Assembly: GCA_964058805.1 (NCBI GenBank)
Contig: CAXKVV010001475.1
Location: 1-25,621, forward strand
Direction: 5' to 3'
Source of the DNA: Schoenoplectus triqueter
Lineage: Eukaryota > Streptophyta > Magnoliopsida > Poales > Cyperaceae
Length of the DNA: 25,621 nt
The notes beneath the pieces were generated by a model that was not told the DNA's origin, did no database searches, and saw nothing but the letters and a program-made list of their open reading frames with translations. The stretch's first letter is position 1; each line of letters opens with the position of its first letter. The translations under genes and the position numbers were made by a program. This document shows, piece by piece, positions 17,753 to 25,621 of the stretch.

Positions 17753-17885
17753 CTGAGAGTGCTGGTGAGGATCGCGGAGTCGCTCTACTCCGGGGGTAGA
17801 CCACTGGCCTCGGGGTCGGCATCTACATACGTAGGGTCAGGAGTGACCTCGTACTCCGCAAGTGGATCCGAGTCGACTATATCAC
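17753..17885 (-). pseudogene. Possible acidic C-terminal exon, unknown protein
   Basis: On the minus strand a good acceptor (AAATTAAAATAG, ending at 17886) is followed by an open stretch reading 'DIVDSDPLAEYEVTPDPTY' and then 'VDADPEASGLPPE', ending in TAG at 17787-17785. The exon then continues to CTCTCAG and a GTACGG donor at 17752. The peptide is strongly acidic and proline-rich. It lies within the LTR-like fragment, and no further exon was recognised on either side. It may be a transposon-encoded or captured exon; I cannot name it. Confidence 0.35.
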
Positions 17886-18020
17886 CTATTTTAATTTAAA
17901 TTAGATGTTTATTAGTTTTAACATGATTTATTTCACAATTAATCAATTAAATTAGCTTGATAATTTAATTAAGTGTTTGTTCAGGTTTCATCATCTTTTC
18001 TTGAAAAATTCGGCAACATT

Positions 18021-18360
18021 TATGCTGCATCTATGCGGTGTCGGAAATTTTAGTTGTTCGCATATTGATCCGTTAAATTGTGTTTATCGTTCTTGATCAC
18101 TTTTATACGTTCATTCTTTATTTTAGTTTTGAGTTTGTGGATTTAATTACTAAATTAATTAATTTAAAATAGAGAAATTCATTAATATATAATATATAGT
18201 ATATATAATATAATATTATATTTTAATATTCTTTTATTTATTATTTAAAAATAGAGAAATTAATTAATATATACTCTAGTATATATTAATTATATCCTAA
18301 TTATTATTTTTATTATGTTTTTAAACTATATATCTTACCTTATTATATATAAGTATTTGT
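18021..18360. other. AT-rich end of the spacer with a 14-bp hairpin
   Basis: This AT-rich sequence holds two related ~83-base units (near 18173 and 18256). The second contains a perfect 14-base stem TAATTAATATATAC (18261-18274) paired with GTATATATTAATTA (18279-18292) around a TCTA loop. Right-arm similarity begins at about 18361. Confidence 0.5.
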
Positions 18361-18660
18361 ACGACCCTTTTTCGCGCGCTCCGCACCGCCTCTGGGCGAT
18401 GGGATGCGGAAGAAGGACACGGAGATCCCTCCCAAACGTGCATCTATTTAATACCGGTTGATTCTACCATTTAGATCAATTTGGATGCACATTTAGGGGG
18501 TTTTTAGTGATTGTGAGTTCTTGTAGATTCCGGTGAGCGCAAGCCCCCACCGTTAATTACCCTGGGCTGTTAATCTCGAGGCACATCTGGATCTTTAAAA
18601 GGGAGAAGCAAATAATATAAATAAATGATGGTCAAGTGGTCGTCTGGATTTATCAGAAGA
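18361..18660 (-). repeat. GC-rich inner end of the right arm
   Basis: Mirror of 13513-13822: CGGAAGAAGGACACGGAGAT, TGATTGTGAGTTCTTGTAGA, GCAAGCCCCCACCGTTAATT and CCCTGGGC all match the complement of the left arm. The CGGTGGG/CCCACCG hairpin of the left arm has one mismatch here. Confidence 0.75.
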
Positions 18661-18674
18661 TTAATCCAGTGAAA

Positions 18675-19150
18675 GACGAACCTACTACAGATCGGTTCAG
18701 TCTTTACCGCCTCGAGAGATAACCTTACTACAGATCTAGATTAATCTCTTCAGAGGGGGTTCGAGGTGAGTCTACTACAGAACGACTCAACCTCAGTTGA
18801 TCTAGAAGATAAACCTACTCCAGAACGGTTTAATCTTAACTAATCAACAACCAATCACACAAAATACAACTCGAAGCACTAAGCCGGTTGATCTTGAGGT
18901 TGGTGAATCAGGAGAAGGGTGGATCATGTATTCCAAGCACTAAGCCGATTCATAAACCTAGGAACACAACTGCACACAAAGTCAAACCTGAAGCACTAAG
19001 CCAGCTTAACATTGAGGCGTGCGTCAGTGAAGGAACCTACTACAGAACGGTTTACATTCACTATTTTGTGGATGAATCTACTACAAAACGATTCAATCTC
19101 ATAATCTCGGGAAATGAACCAGAAGACAAACTTATCGACGGATGAGTTCA
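18675..19150 (-). repeat. Array of small constant-loop hairpins, right arm
   Basis: On the plus strand the loop reads TACTACAGA(A/T)C. Stems include GAC-GAACC/GGTTC-GTC (18675-18702), GAGTC/GACTC (18768-18788), AAACC/GGTTT (18811-18831), GAACC/GGTTT (about 19033-19053) and TGAATC/GATTCA (19072-19094). Order mirrors the left arm, with one GAGAT/GAGTC unit pair fewer. The loop TACTACAAAAC at 19078 has one change while its stem stays perfect. Confidence 0.8.
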
Positions 19151-19159
19151 GTCTTACTA

Positions 19160-19395
19160 GCTCAACTAGTCATGAATTACTTGTTCATGACACCGAGTCA
19201 TTAAGATGTCACTTCCTTCGGACATCGTAATGTTCTTCTCTCTTAAAGTCGACATATCTCTTCATGTTGATGTCACAGCCTTGGTTATTCTTCAACGAAC
19301 ATTAAGATGTTCTTGTCCCGACTAATTGTCCTGAATGTTGCATTACTTGTGCAAGATCATTGTGTTACTCTACACCCCTTGTGTGAGCGTATTTA
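19160..19395 (-). repeat. Single short-hairpin block, right arm
   Basis: Mirror of the left-arm 12245-12830 duplication in one copy: ATGAATTACTTGTTCATGAC, CTTCGGACATCGTAATGTTC, a GACATATCTCTTCATGTTGA segment, ACATTAAGATGTTCTTGTCC and CACCCCTTGTGTGAGCGTAT. The TCATGAA/TTCATGA stem around the seven-base loop is perfect here as well. Confidence 0.75.
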
Positions 19396-19429
19396 TTCAC
19401 CTCTAAAATGTAAAAGATTATTATATTTT

Positions 19430-20110
19430 TTATTGATTGATTTTATTATTAAGATAATACCTTTCATTATTATCTCTATTACAAAGGTGAATTTATTTTT
19501 ATTTTTAAACTCTATTTATTTTTGTAGAAGATTATTTACAAAAATAATAGGAAATGAGTTAGCTATTATCTAGAATTTTATATAATTTTTTTTTTGGGAT
19601 TTTATAATAGCTAAAGTAATAGAATTTTGTTTTTATTATTTCTAAATTCTATTTATTTTTGTAGAAAATCACTTACAAAAATAATAGGAAATAAGTTGGC
19701 TATGATTTTATTTAAATTTTTAGGATTTTTATAATAGCCAAAGTAATAGAATTTTATTATTATAGTTTTCATTATTTTTAAATTTTATTTATTTTGTAGA
19801 AAACTATTTACAAAATAAAAGATGAATTAGCTATTTTTTATTTTGATTTTAGAATTTACAATAGCTAAACGAATTATTATTATTTTTTATTCTATTTATG
19901 ATAGTTTTTTAAAAAATAGTAGAGAATGAATTTTATATTTTTATTTGAATTCTAGAATTTTTAGAATAAGATTTTGTTTTATTATCATTATTATTGTTAT
20001 TTGATTTTTAGAATTCTTATAATAGCTAAAAGAATAAAATTTATTATATTCTTTATTATAATTATTATTTTCTTTATTGCATTTTATTCACAAAAAAATT
20101 AGGGATGATT
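19430..20110 (-). repeat. AT-rich repeats with long-stem hairpins, right arm
   Basis: Three successive units each hold two hairpins. First type: CTATTTATTTTTGTA (19512-19526, 19649-19663) with TACAAAAATAATAG (19537-19550, 19674-19687), and the variant TTTTATTTATTTTGTA (19783-19798) with TACAAAATAAAA (19809-19820). Second type: TTAGCTATTAT/ATAATAGCTAA (19559-19614), TTGGCTAT/ATAGCCAA (19696-19741) and TTAGCTATT/AATAGCTAA (19827-19868). An 88-codon frame at 19307-19573 runs across this low-complexity DNA and is not a gene. Confidence 0.75.
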
Positions 20111-20860
20111 TAACTTTTATTATATTTTTATTAGTATTTTTAAACTGAAAATAATAATATTTATTCTATTATTATTCTATTATTATTTGATTTTTAGAGA
20201 TAACCAAAAGAATATAACTTGTTTTATTATATAATTTTATTTTAAATTCTGAAATAAAATAAGGTATATTTATTATTTATTATTATGATTATTTATTTTT
20301 ATTTTTTATAGAAAAGACTAAAATAGTACTTATTTATTATTTATTCTCTTTTGTAATAATTAAAGAATAGAATTTATCTTATTATTTCTTATTAAATATT
20401 ATTATTGTTATTATTATTTTATGAAAATCACTTGAAAAATCAGTAAAATATATTTAATTATAAATCAGGGTTTTATTTGAATTTTTGGAATTTTTATAAT
20501 ATTTAAAATGTAAGTTAAAGCTAAATTAAATATACAAATGCAATATAATATCTTTTGCTTTTAAATTATTTTTATGTAATATTATTTTTATAATTATAAT
20601 ATTTTCATACAGGAACATATTATGAAAATAAAGAATTTTTAGAAATAAATTTTGGTTAATTTAGAGTTTAGGAACAATTTCAAATGATTTATGTACTCTT
20701 TAATTTTAATATTCTGTTATTAATTGATTATTGGGCTCAATCTGGGCCTTCGGATCTGCACCAAGAGTAACACATATCTTTATTCAACTTTATTTTTACT
20801 TGGGCCGTTAGATCTGTTTCTGAGATTAAGTTATGTGAGATGAGAGGCCCATATTCGCTT
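20111..20860. other. AT-rich right-arm stretch, no gene seen
   Basis: Strongly AT-rich continuation mirroring 10943-11560, with GGGCTCAATCTGGGCCTT near 20733. A TTTATT at 20779-20784 is the complement of an AATAAA shared with the left arm. Confidence 0.4.
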
Positions 20861-20946
20861 ATCATTTTCTTTTAAACTGTGACTCATCATAAACGTTCGA
20901 TCTCTTCCAAGATTCACGCGCACACTTCAATATTCGTGCTTACGCA

Positions 20947-21180
20947 TCAATACTCGTGTAAATATGCTTCTTTGATTTTCTGGTCAATGGCGTCTCCAAG
21001 ATTTGTGCTGGTGGCATTCCCGGCGATTGAGGCCGTCTCCTTCCGATCGGACAGTTCCTCCGGCGTCGTCTCTCCTCGGGAAGTTGTTCCACGATGTCTG
21101 ATTAATGATCTATGCGGTGAATCGTATTGTGCACCGATACCAGATGAGTCGATTTGGTACCAATCGGTACCGAATCTCAA
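20947..21180 (-). other. Open 77-codon frame shared by both arms (right copy)
   Basis: Right-arm counterpart of 10648-10881. It is open from TTG at 21180 to a TGA at 20947, reading 'RFGTDWYQI', 'SSGIG', 'LIRHRGTTSRGETT' and 'STNLG'. There is no ATG, and only the frame and stop are shared with the left copy. It sits in a GC-rich island within AT-rich sequence and could be a fragment of a host exon captured before the arms duplicated. No family recognised. Confidence 0.22.
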
Positions 21181-22286
21181 TTCTTACAAATTCAATGAAA
21201 TTAACCGATGTCTTGTACAATTGAATGCCCGATTTGCATCGTTTATGTATGCTAGCATGAATTAGTATGATTATTGTAACTTAAATTGACCCAATGAATC
21301 ACATTGCCAAATACCATTCAGAGTATAATGGTGTAGTTCGGTACCGAAGGTATGATCACATATTATAGCCAATTTTAATAATGTTTTTAACAATTCAGAG
21401 TTGATAATGCATCGTTTCACATACCCATAGGAATCAAGTTGATATTACATATCTAATTTGAATGATAATTGTATTATAATCTGATAAGAATCGATACAGT
21501 GCAGTATCGCTCAATATCGATCGTAATTCACTCAAAATTATGACTATTCATTCACTTTCAATGCCACTTATACACTTAACAGACTTTATAATAACAATCA
21601 TAACTGAAATGCATTCAATCATATATGTGATTTTCTCTAATCTCAAGTCTAAAACCGGATTTAACTGGTACGACGCGATATCCATATTGTTTATCGCAGA
21701 TTCATCGAGTTCTCAAGCTTCAAGCTGAGATCAATCGACTTTAACCACTGCTATGGCATCAATGTATATAGTATGAACCAAAACTAAAGTAATTCATGCA
21801 TTTAAATAAGAGAATGATTGAAACAAATCAACTAGTACCGAGTTCTCAAGTATATACTGAGATCAATCGATATAACAGTCTCAATTCTTGATCTTTAAAT
21901 GAAATTCAACAAAGAGATCGATAGATTTATGCAATTTAAGCTTCTGAATCTCAAAATAAAAGAGAAGAAATAAAAAGAACCGAAGAAAATCAATGAAATT
22001 CAGAGCAGCTATGTTGATACAGTGTTATTCAAGGAATTTATTCACAGTAACATCTCTAATCGCCATTATCTCAAGAATTGAACTTGTAAACTTGAATTGA
22101 TATAAACTAAAGCTTATAACTCATCTCTAATCGGGTAATTGGAATGAGATCAATCGATTCTATCAACCTTCTCTTCTTATCTCTTGTTTCCAACTTGATC
22201 TTTTTCTCTCTAAGCTTTCTGTTTTATCTCTAAAGTGTTTTTTTCTCTTTCTTGTCTTCTGTCTTCGAATATCCATGGATTAGAGG
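21181..22286 (-). other. Putative inward leader and intron-like stretch, right arm
   Basis: Mirror of 9685-10600. CTCA..GAG hairpins at 21712-21729 (arms AGCTT/AAGCT) and 21845-21861 (AGTAT/ATACT) correspond to those near 10273 and 10142 in the left arm. A third GAGATCAATCGATT copy lies near 22147-22160. A GGTACCGA motif near 21340 is shared with the left arm. No conserved frame. Confidence 0.35.
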
Positions 22287-22527
22287 CTTATATAGATAAT
22301 TAAAGGGTGTATTAGGGGATTAAAGCTATACACCACCCATACACCAATAATTGAGCTTTCTTGGCTTATGAACACGGTCCTCACTTTCTGTTAGTGCTTC
22401 TGTTATGATGTGGGCCCCATCTAAAGAATCCAAAGCTTCATCCCTTAACTGTTGACCATATTTGACTCACCTCTCACCTCTCATCCGCTGCTAGAACCTT
22501 CTAGAGCATACAAACATACTATATATA
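22287..22527. promoter_or_regulatory. Divergent TATA-box pair, right arm
   Basis: CTTATATA at 22287-22294 is TATATAAG on the minus strand (inward). TATATATA at 22520-22527 reads ACTATATATACTC on the plus strand (outward). Spacing is about 226 bases, against about 220 in the left arm. Sequence around both boxes is also conserved (AATCCATGGAT next to the inward box; CTAGAACCTTCTAGAGCAT next to the outward box). Confidence 0.55.
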
Positions 22528-23000
22528 CTCATCTTAATGCATCTAAGGCACCCATTTGCTTTCTGCCATTGTTGCTTTTCTTCAAAGCTTATAACTTGAT
22601 TACCCGATTTCAATCTTTGGTCAAAAGCATATTTCTATCACTTAATTGACAATCTCCACCACTTAAGCAGCATCGTGTAGGCACATGGAGGCTACAAGCA
22701 TTGCCAATTCGAGTTGAGAGTGCAAGGTTTTGAATTTTCTCCATTTGCCCGATTTCATCACTTTGATTTAATTGCTTTAATTCAAGGCTCAATTGTTGCT
22801 TTTTCTTTCATTTACAGCATCGCCTAGGTGATTAAAGGTTACCTGCACCATCAATTTCAAGCTTAGAACCAATGATCAAAATCCCTCATTAATCACCCGA
22901 GGTGATCATCTCTTTACCTTACCTTAATCGTTTATTTCTTTTTAATTTCAAGTATTCATCCTCTCTCCCCTATGTATAGGCTATCTCTAGCCGCACGAAC
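22528..23000 (+). other. Putative leader downstream of the outward TATA box, right arm
   Basis: Mirror of 8976-9448, with the paired GCAGCATCGTGTAGGCACAT (near 22667) and ACAGCATCGCCTAGGTGA (near 22816) units. No coding frame is supported. Confidence 0.3.
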
Positions 23001-23303
23001 TTGAAGTTTCAAGCTTCAGAGAGCTCAATTGACACCAATGGCGCCATCGGCTTCGTCGAGAAGAAGAAGGAAGAGAGGGAGGGGAGAAGGAGAAGGGAGA
23101 GAGGAGGCTGCGCTTGGCGCACAGAGTCCACAGCAAGGTGGGGCCCACAGTCAGAGACACAATACAAATGGGCCAGGTACACGTTGCCTTTTCCTTTTGA
23201 TTTAAATCTCTGTTTGAATTTGCATATGGGCTTGACTCATAGTTATCTGTATATGCTGTACACTTATAAACCTTACAAATGGGCCCCTTGTGTAAGCATT
23301 TGA
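23001..23303 (+). other. Open 100-codon frame shared by both arms (right copy)
   Basis: Counterpart of 8673-8975: from TTG at 23001 to TGA at 23301-23303, including 'GFVEKKKEEREGRRRRERGG', 'AWRTEST' and 'KWAPCVSI'. The nearest in-frame upstream stop is a TAG at about 22977, with no ATG between. It lies about 475 bases downstream of the outward TATA box. An unusually basic middle segment derives from a GA-rich tract, so part of the frame may simply reflect purine-rich DNA. No family recognised. Confidence 0.25.
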
Positions 23304-23454
23304 GTCTCGGCCCATTAGTCAAACTGTGGATTAGTTAACTTTCTGCTTAGGCTTAATTGATCTGATTTGGCACAATCTGATAGGTCAACTTGTTTAATTA
23401 TTCCATTAATCCTCTATCATAGTATTAATCCATGCTGAGGTGGCTTCTGTTAAT

Positions 23455-23740
23455 AAGTGCCATGTGTCACCTATGGGGCCTATGCTGCCTAATTGGACCA
23501 ATAGTGTATAGTCATGTGGCAGTGGGTGTGATATGGTTTGCTGAGGTGTATTACTGCTATACTGCCATGTGGCATGTGGAGGGGTGAGGTGGACCTGCTA
23601 GAGTTTGCCACGTGGCATGTTGGTGGGACCCACATGTCAGGTCAGTATAATGGTGGGACCCACCTGGCTGAGGTGGACCAATAGGGTGCTGACACGTGGC
23701 ACTGAAGTGACCCAATGAGGTGCTGACACGTGTCATACTC
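23455..23740 (-). repeat. CACGTG-rich minisatellite, right arm
   Basis: Mirror of 8221-8530. Perfect palindromes TGCCACGTGGCA (23606-23617) and TGACACGTGTCA (23724-23735) are conserved, as are two GTGGGACCCAC cores near 23625 and 23655. TGCCATGTGGCA lies near 23560. The 42-bp array of the left arm is absent. Confidence 0.7.
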
Positions 23741-24119
23741 TCTCTCTTCTCTGATTCTGTGTGTATATGTTTGGGATCCCTAGTTTGCACCCAGATAAGT
23801 CTCTGTCCCCAAGTTGCACCCAGAGTTGACTTGATTAAATCTCAGCCCTTGATCTTTCTTTTTTAATCTGTTTTATCTTCTCTGATTTATTTTGATAGCT
23901 CCACTTATCCAAAAATTATGAAATTTTCACCAAAAATCCCTAAATTCATGATGATCATCCCTGCAATTTTTAATTCTTTTGTCAAGGAAACCCTGTTCTT
24001 TCCTCTGAATTAATCCCAAATTTAAATTGTAGCTCAGTGTCTCTGCCAATTATCTCTCTCTTGCAGAAACCACCATAACTAAATACCAATTAAACTTGTA
24101 TTAATATTTATTAGGGTTT

Positions 24120-24350
24120 GATTTGATCAACAGTTGATTACTTGTCAGCAATTGATACAAATCTAGACTTGATAAGATGGTTGCTCCCAGCTTTGGCACC
24201 TGATCAGTCTTGTGAAATTAACATTCAATCCCTTAACATGAGGGTGATTTGGTCAAAGAGTTGACTACTTATTAGTAATTGACATAAATCAAAGCATGGT
24301 TAGGTGGTTGCTCGCAGATTTGGCACCAGGTCAGTCTTGAAAGCAAAATC
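24120..24350 (-). repeat. 127-bp tandem pair, right arm
   Basis: Two copies of TTGCTC(C/G)CAG(C/A)TTTGGCACC start at 24181 and 24308, 127 bases apart, exactly as in the left arm. Confidence 0.8.
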
Positions 24351-24499
24351 ACATTGAGATTTCTTATGATTGGTTGTATCAAAATACTGGCTTGGCATTG
24401 ACACCATTCCTTGTTGTATAGGGATTATACTGCTCCAGTTCTTAGGGTTTGCTTTGAGGGTAAATCCTTAGGGTTTAATTTTGACTCCCTTGATGTTTG

Positions 24500-24960
24500 T
24501 CACTGAGGTGTGGGGCCCACCTGTCAGTGAAAAATGATTACATGGATGACCCATCAGGAGATCTCTTCCTCTCTTCTGAATCTCTTGAGCGTCATCCACA
24601 TCAAATGAACAGTGGATGACGGGATATTTATACCCTTGCTTTGCACTTATGATTTCCTCGTGGGATTAATGCTTAACCCTTGTTCCGGGTTGGTTAGGTT
24701 TCTTAGTAAAATAGACTAGGTCTATGTTGTTGGAGCTGTTTACAAGGGACTGCCAGGTGGGTCCCACTTGTCAGAGAAAATGATTACATGGATGACCCAT
24801 GAGGAGATCTCTTCCTCTCTCCTGAATCTCCTGAGCATTATCCACGTCAAATGAACAGTGGATGACGGGATACTTATACCCTTGCTTCGTGTTTTAGAAT
24901 TTCCTTGTGAGACGAATAAAGTTGCTCCGGAGTCCGTTAGCGACCTTTTCTGATCAATGG
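24500..24960 (-). repeat. Tandem pair of ~247-bp TATA-bearing units, right arm
   Basis: The units share TGATTACATGGATGACCCAT, GGAGATCTCTTCCTCTCT, AATGAACAGTGGATGACGGG and a minus-strand TATA box: TATAAATA at 24625-24632 and TATAAGTA inside 24868-24882. Spacing between units is 247 bases. The boxes face the centre of the structure, as in the left arm. Confidence 0.8.
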
Positions 24961-25074
24961 GCCATTTCTCTTGCCCTTTCTCTTTCCCATTTCTTATGTT
25001 TTACTATCAACAATTGATATTCATTTTCATTTATTCAGCTGTTTATCTTTGAGATTTTTCAATGGTAAACAGTA

Positions 25075-25621
25075 TTATTATTAGATTTTATGAGTTAGAG
25101 AAAATAGTTTTAAAATAAAATAAAATAAAAGAAAAGAAATAAATAAAATAAAATAAACGAAAAATAAAATGAAATAAAAATGAAATTAAAAAAAAATGTT
25201 ATTATGCTATTAATGTGTTTGTGTTTTAATGTTCGGGATCATATACTGATTACCGAATCGTTGGTGGCAATGCACCGATATTCTAAAAACGGGGGCAGTC
25301 AGAGAATCTAATCATTTCCCGATTATTCAAGTTTACGTTATAATTCATGAATACCGCCAACCTTTCAGGACTGTCTCCAATTTAATTAGTCCCATTTTAA
25401 ATTGGTCATTTTATTTTCTTATGACTTTTAATTATTGGGCTTATATTTATTTTATTTACTAATCTTAATTTGTTAAAGTTAATTAGAGTGACTTTGTCGG
25501 CCCAATAACATCTTATTTATCCCATTAGCTCAGACTAATATAAGTGTGCTTATTCCCTTCCGCTAATCTAATTCTAAGGCGCAACAGAGCCTAATTTGAC
25601 TATAGCCACAGATTACAATCT
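25075..25621. other. Right flank: AAAAT simple repeat and unrecognised sequence
   Basis: A degenerate (AAAAT)n/(AAATA)n tract occupies about 25110-25195. The rest has moderate GC content and no frame longer than about 60 codons. It shows no TNP2 or other CACTA sequence, so it does not continue the element broken at 6752. Confidence 0.5.

Larger units (their letters stand above)
16011..18020 (-). mobile_element. LTR-like fragment, probably of an LTR retrotransposon
   Basis: An abrupt change at 16011 starts TGTCACACTCC, which on the minus strand is a GGAGTGTGACA end, the kind of terminus seen in plant LTRs. The GC-rich interior, local tandem repeats (16711/16757, 46 bases apart; 17011/17086, 75 bases apart), a possible spliced exon (17885-17753) and a TTGCCGAATTTTTCAAG segment near 18000 on the minus strand are compatible with a long, non-coding plant LTR. 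No gag or pol sequence, primer-binding site or matching second LTR is present. Extent and orientation are inferred. Confidence 0.4.
18361..25074 (-). repeat. Right arm (~6.71 kb) of giant inverted repeat
   Basis: Reverse complement of 6753-13822 with the same module order; see the left arm. It is about 355 bases shorter, mainly because it has one hairpin block where the left arm has two (12245-12830) and lacks the 42-bp array at 8381. Its outer end is GGTAAACAGTA at 25064-25074 and its inner end begins CGACCCTTTTTCGCGCG. Where a stem in one arm contains a G.T pair, the other arm sometimes has the fully paired version (13200 unit here reads AAACC/GGTTT near 18811-18831). Confidence 0.93.

Noticed and set aside
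19307..19573. Plus-strand 88-codon open frame rich in Ile, Leu and Phe
   Set aside because: It translates AT-rich hairpin repeats; composition alone explains the open frame and its hydrophobic character.
20879..21265. Plus-strand 128-codon open frame, the longest in the window
   Set aside because: It is antisense to the 77-codon frame shared by the arms, and the left arm has no matching open frame, so it is likely a by-product of the GC-rich island.
6753..25074. The two arms as the two LTRs of one retrotransposon
   Set aside because: LTRs are direct repeats with TG...CA ends; these arms are inverted and end in TACTGTTTACC, and no gag-pol sequence lies between them.
25110..25195. AAAAT-rich tract as a LINE or SINE poly(A) tail
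   Set aside because: No retroposon body with matching orientation lies next to it; it looks like a degenerate simple repeat.

Overview
The window is eukaryotic, almost certainly nuclear DNA of a flowering plant. It holds plant-type LINE and CACTA transposon relics, GT-AG introns, TATA boxes, degenerate TTTAGGG-type repeats and long AT-rich intergenic sequence. The GTGGGNCCCAC-rich repeats resemble monocot repeats, but this is only an impression. I see no intact host gene, no tRNA or rRNA and no CRISPR array. The window is a nest of decayed transposable elements around one very large inverted repeat.

Layout. (1) 1-4100: a minus-strand LINE relic with ORF1 (DUF4283-like plus a decayed zinc knuckle), endonuclease, reverse transcriptase and C-terminal region. 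(2) 4500-6752: a minus-strand CACTA relic with a decayed TNP2 transposase and subterminal repeats. (3) 6753-13822: left arm of the giant inverted repeat. (4) 13823-18360: the spacer. It holds a telomere-like tract, a small interrupted inverted-repeat element, a second CACTA fragment with a Ulp1-like protease pseudogene that still shows an intron, and an LTR-like fragment with a possible spliced exon. (5) 18361-25074: right arm, the diverged reverse complement of the left arm. (6) 25075-25621: unrecognised flank.

The arms are the main discovery. Both keep the same order of modules from outside to inside: a tandem pair of ~246-bp units, each with a TATA box; a 127-bp tandem pair; a CACGTG-rich minisatellite; a 100-codon open frame; a divergent pair of TATA boxes; a set of CTCA...TGAG hairpins; a 77-codon open frame; an AT-rich tract of long hairpins; a tract of short hairpins with a near-constant 11-nt loop; and a GC-rich inner end. 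Many short hairpins keep the loop while both stem strands change together, within one arm and sometimes between arms. So the structure looks nested: a foldback of roughly 18 kb whose ~7-kb arms are themselves series of covarying hairpins. I know of no described family with this organisation. The closest analogies are foldback elements and Mutator-like elements with long terminal inverted repeats (for example Arabidopsis FARE). No transposase for the arms is visible and I found no target-site duplication.

All alignments were made by eye. The reading frames conserved between arms show about three amino-acid changes per silent change, so they are not good evidence for functional proteins.
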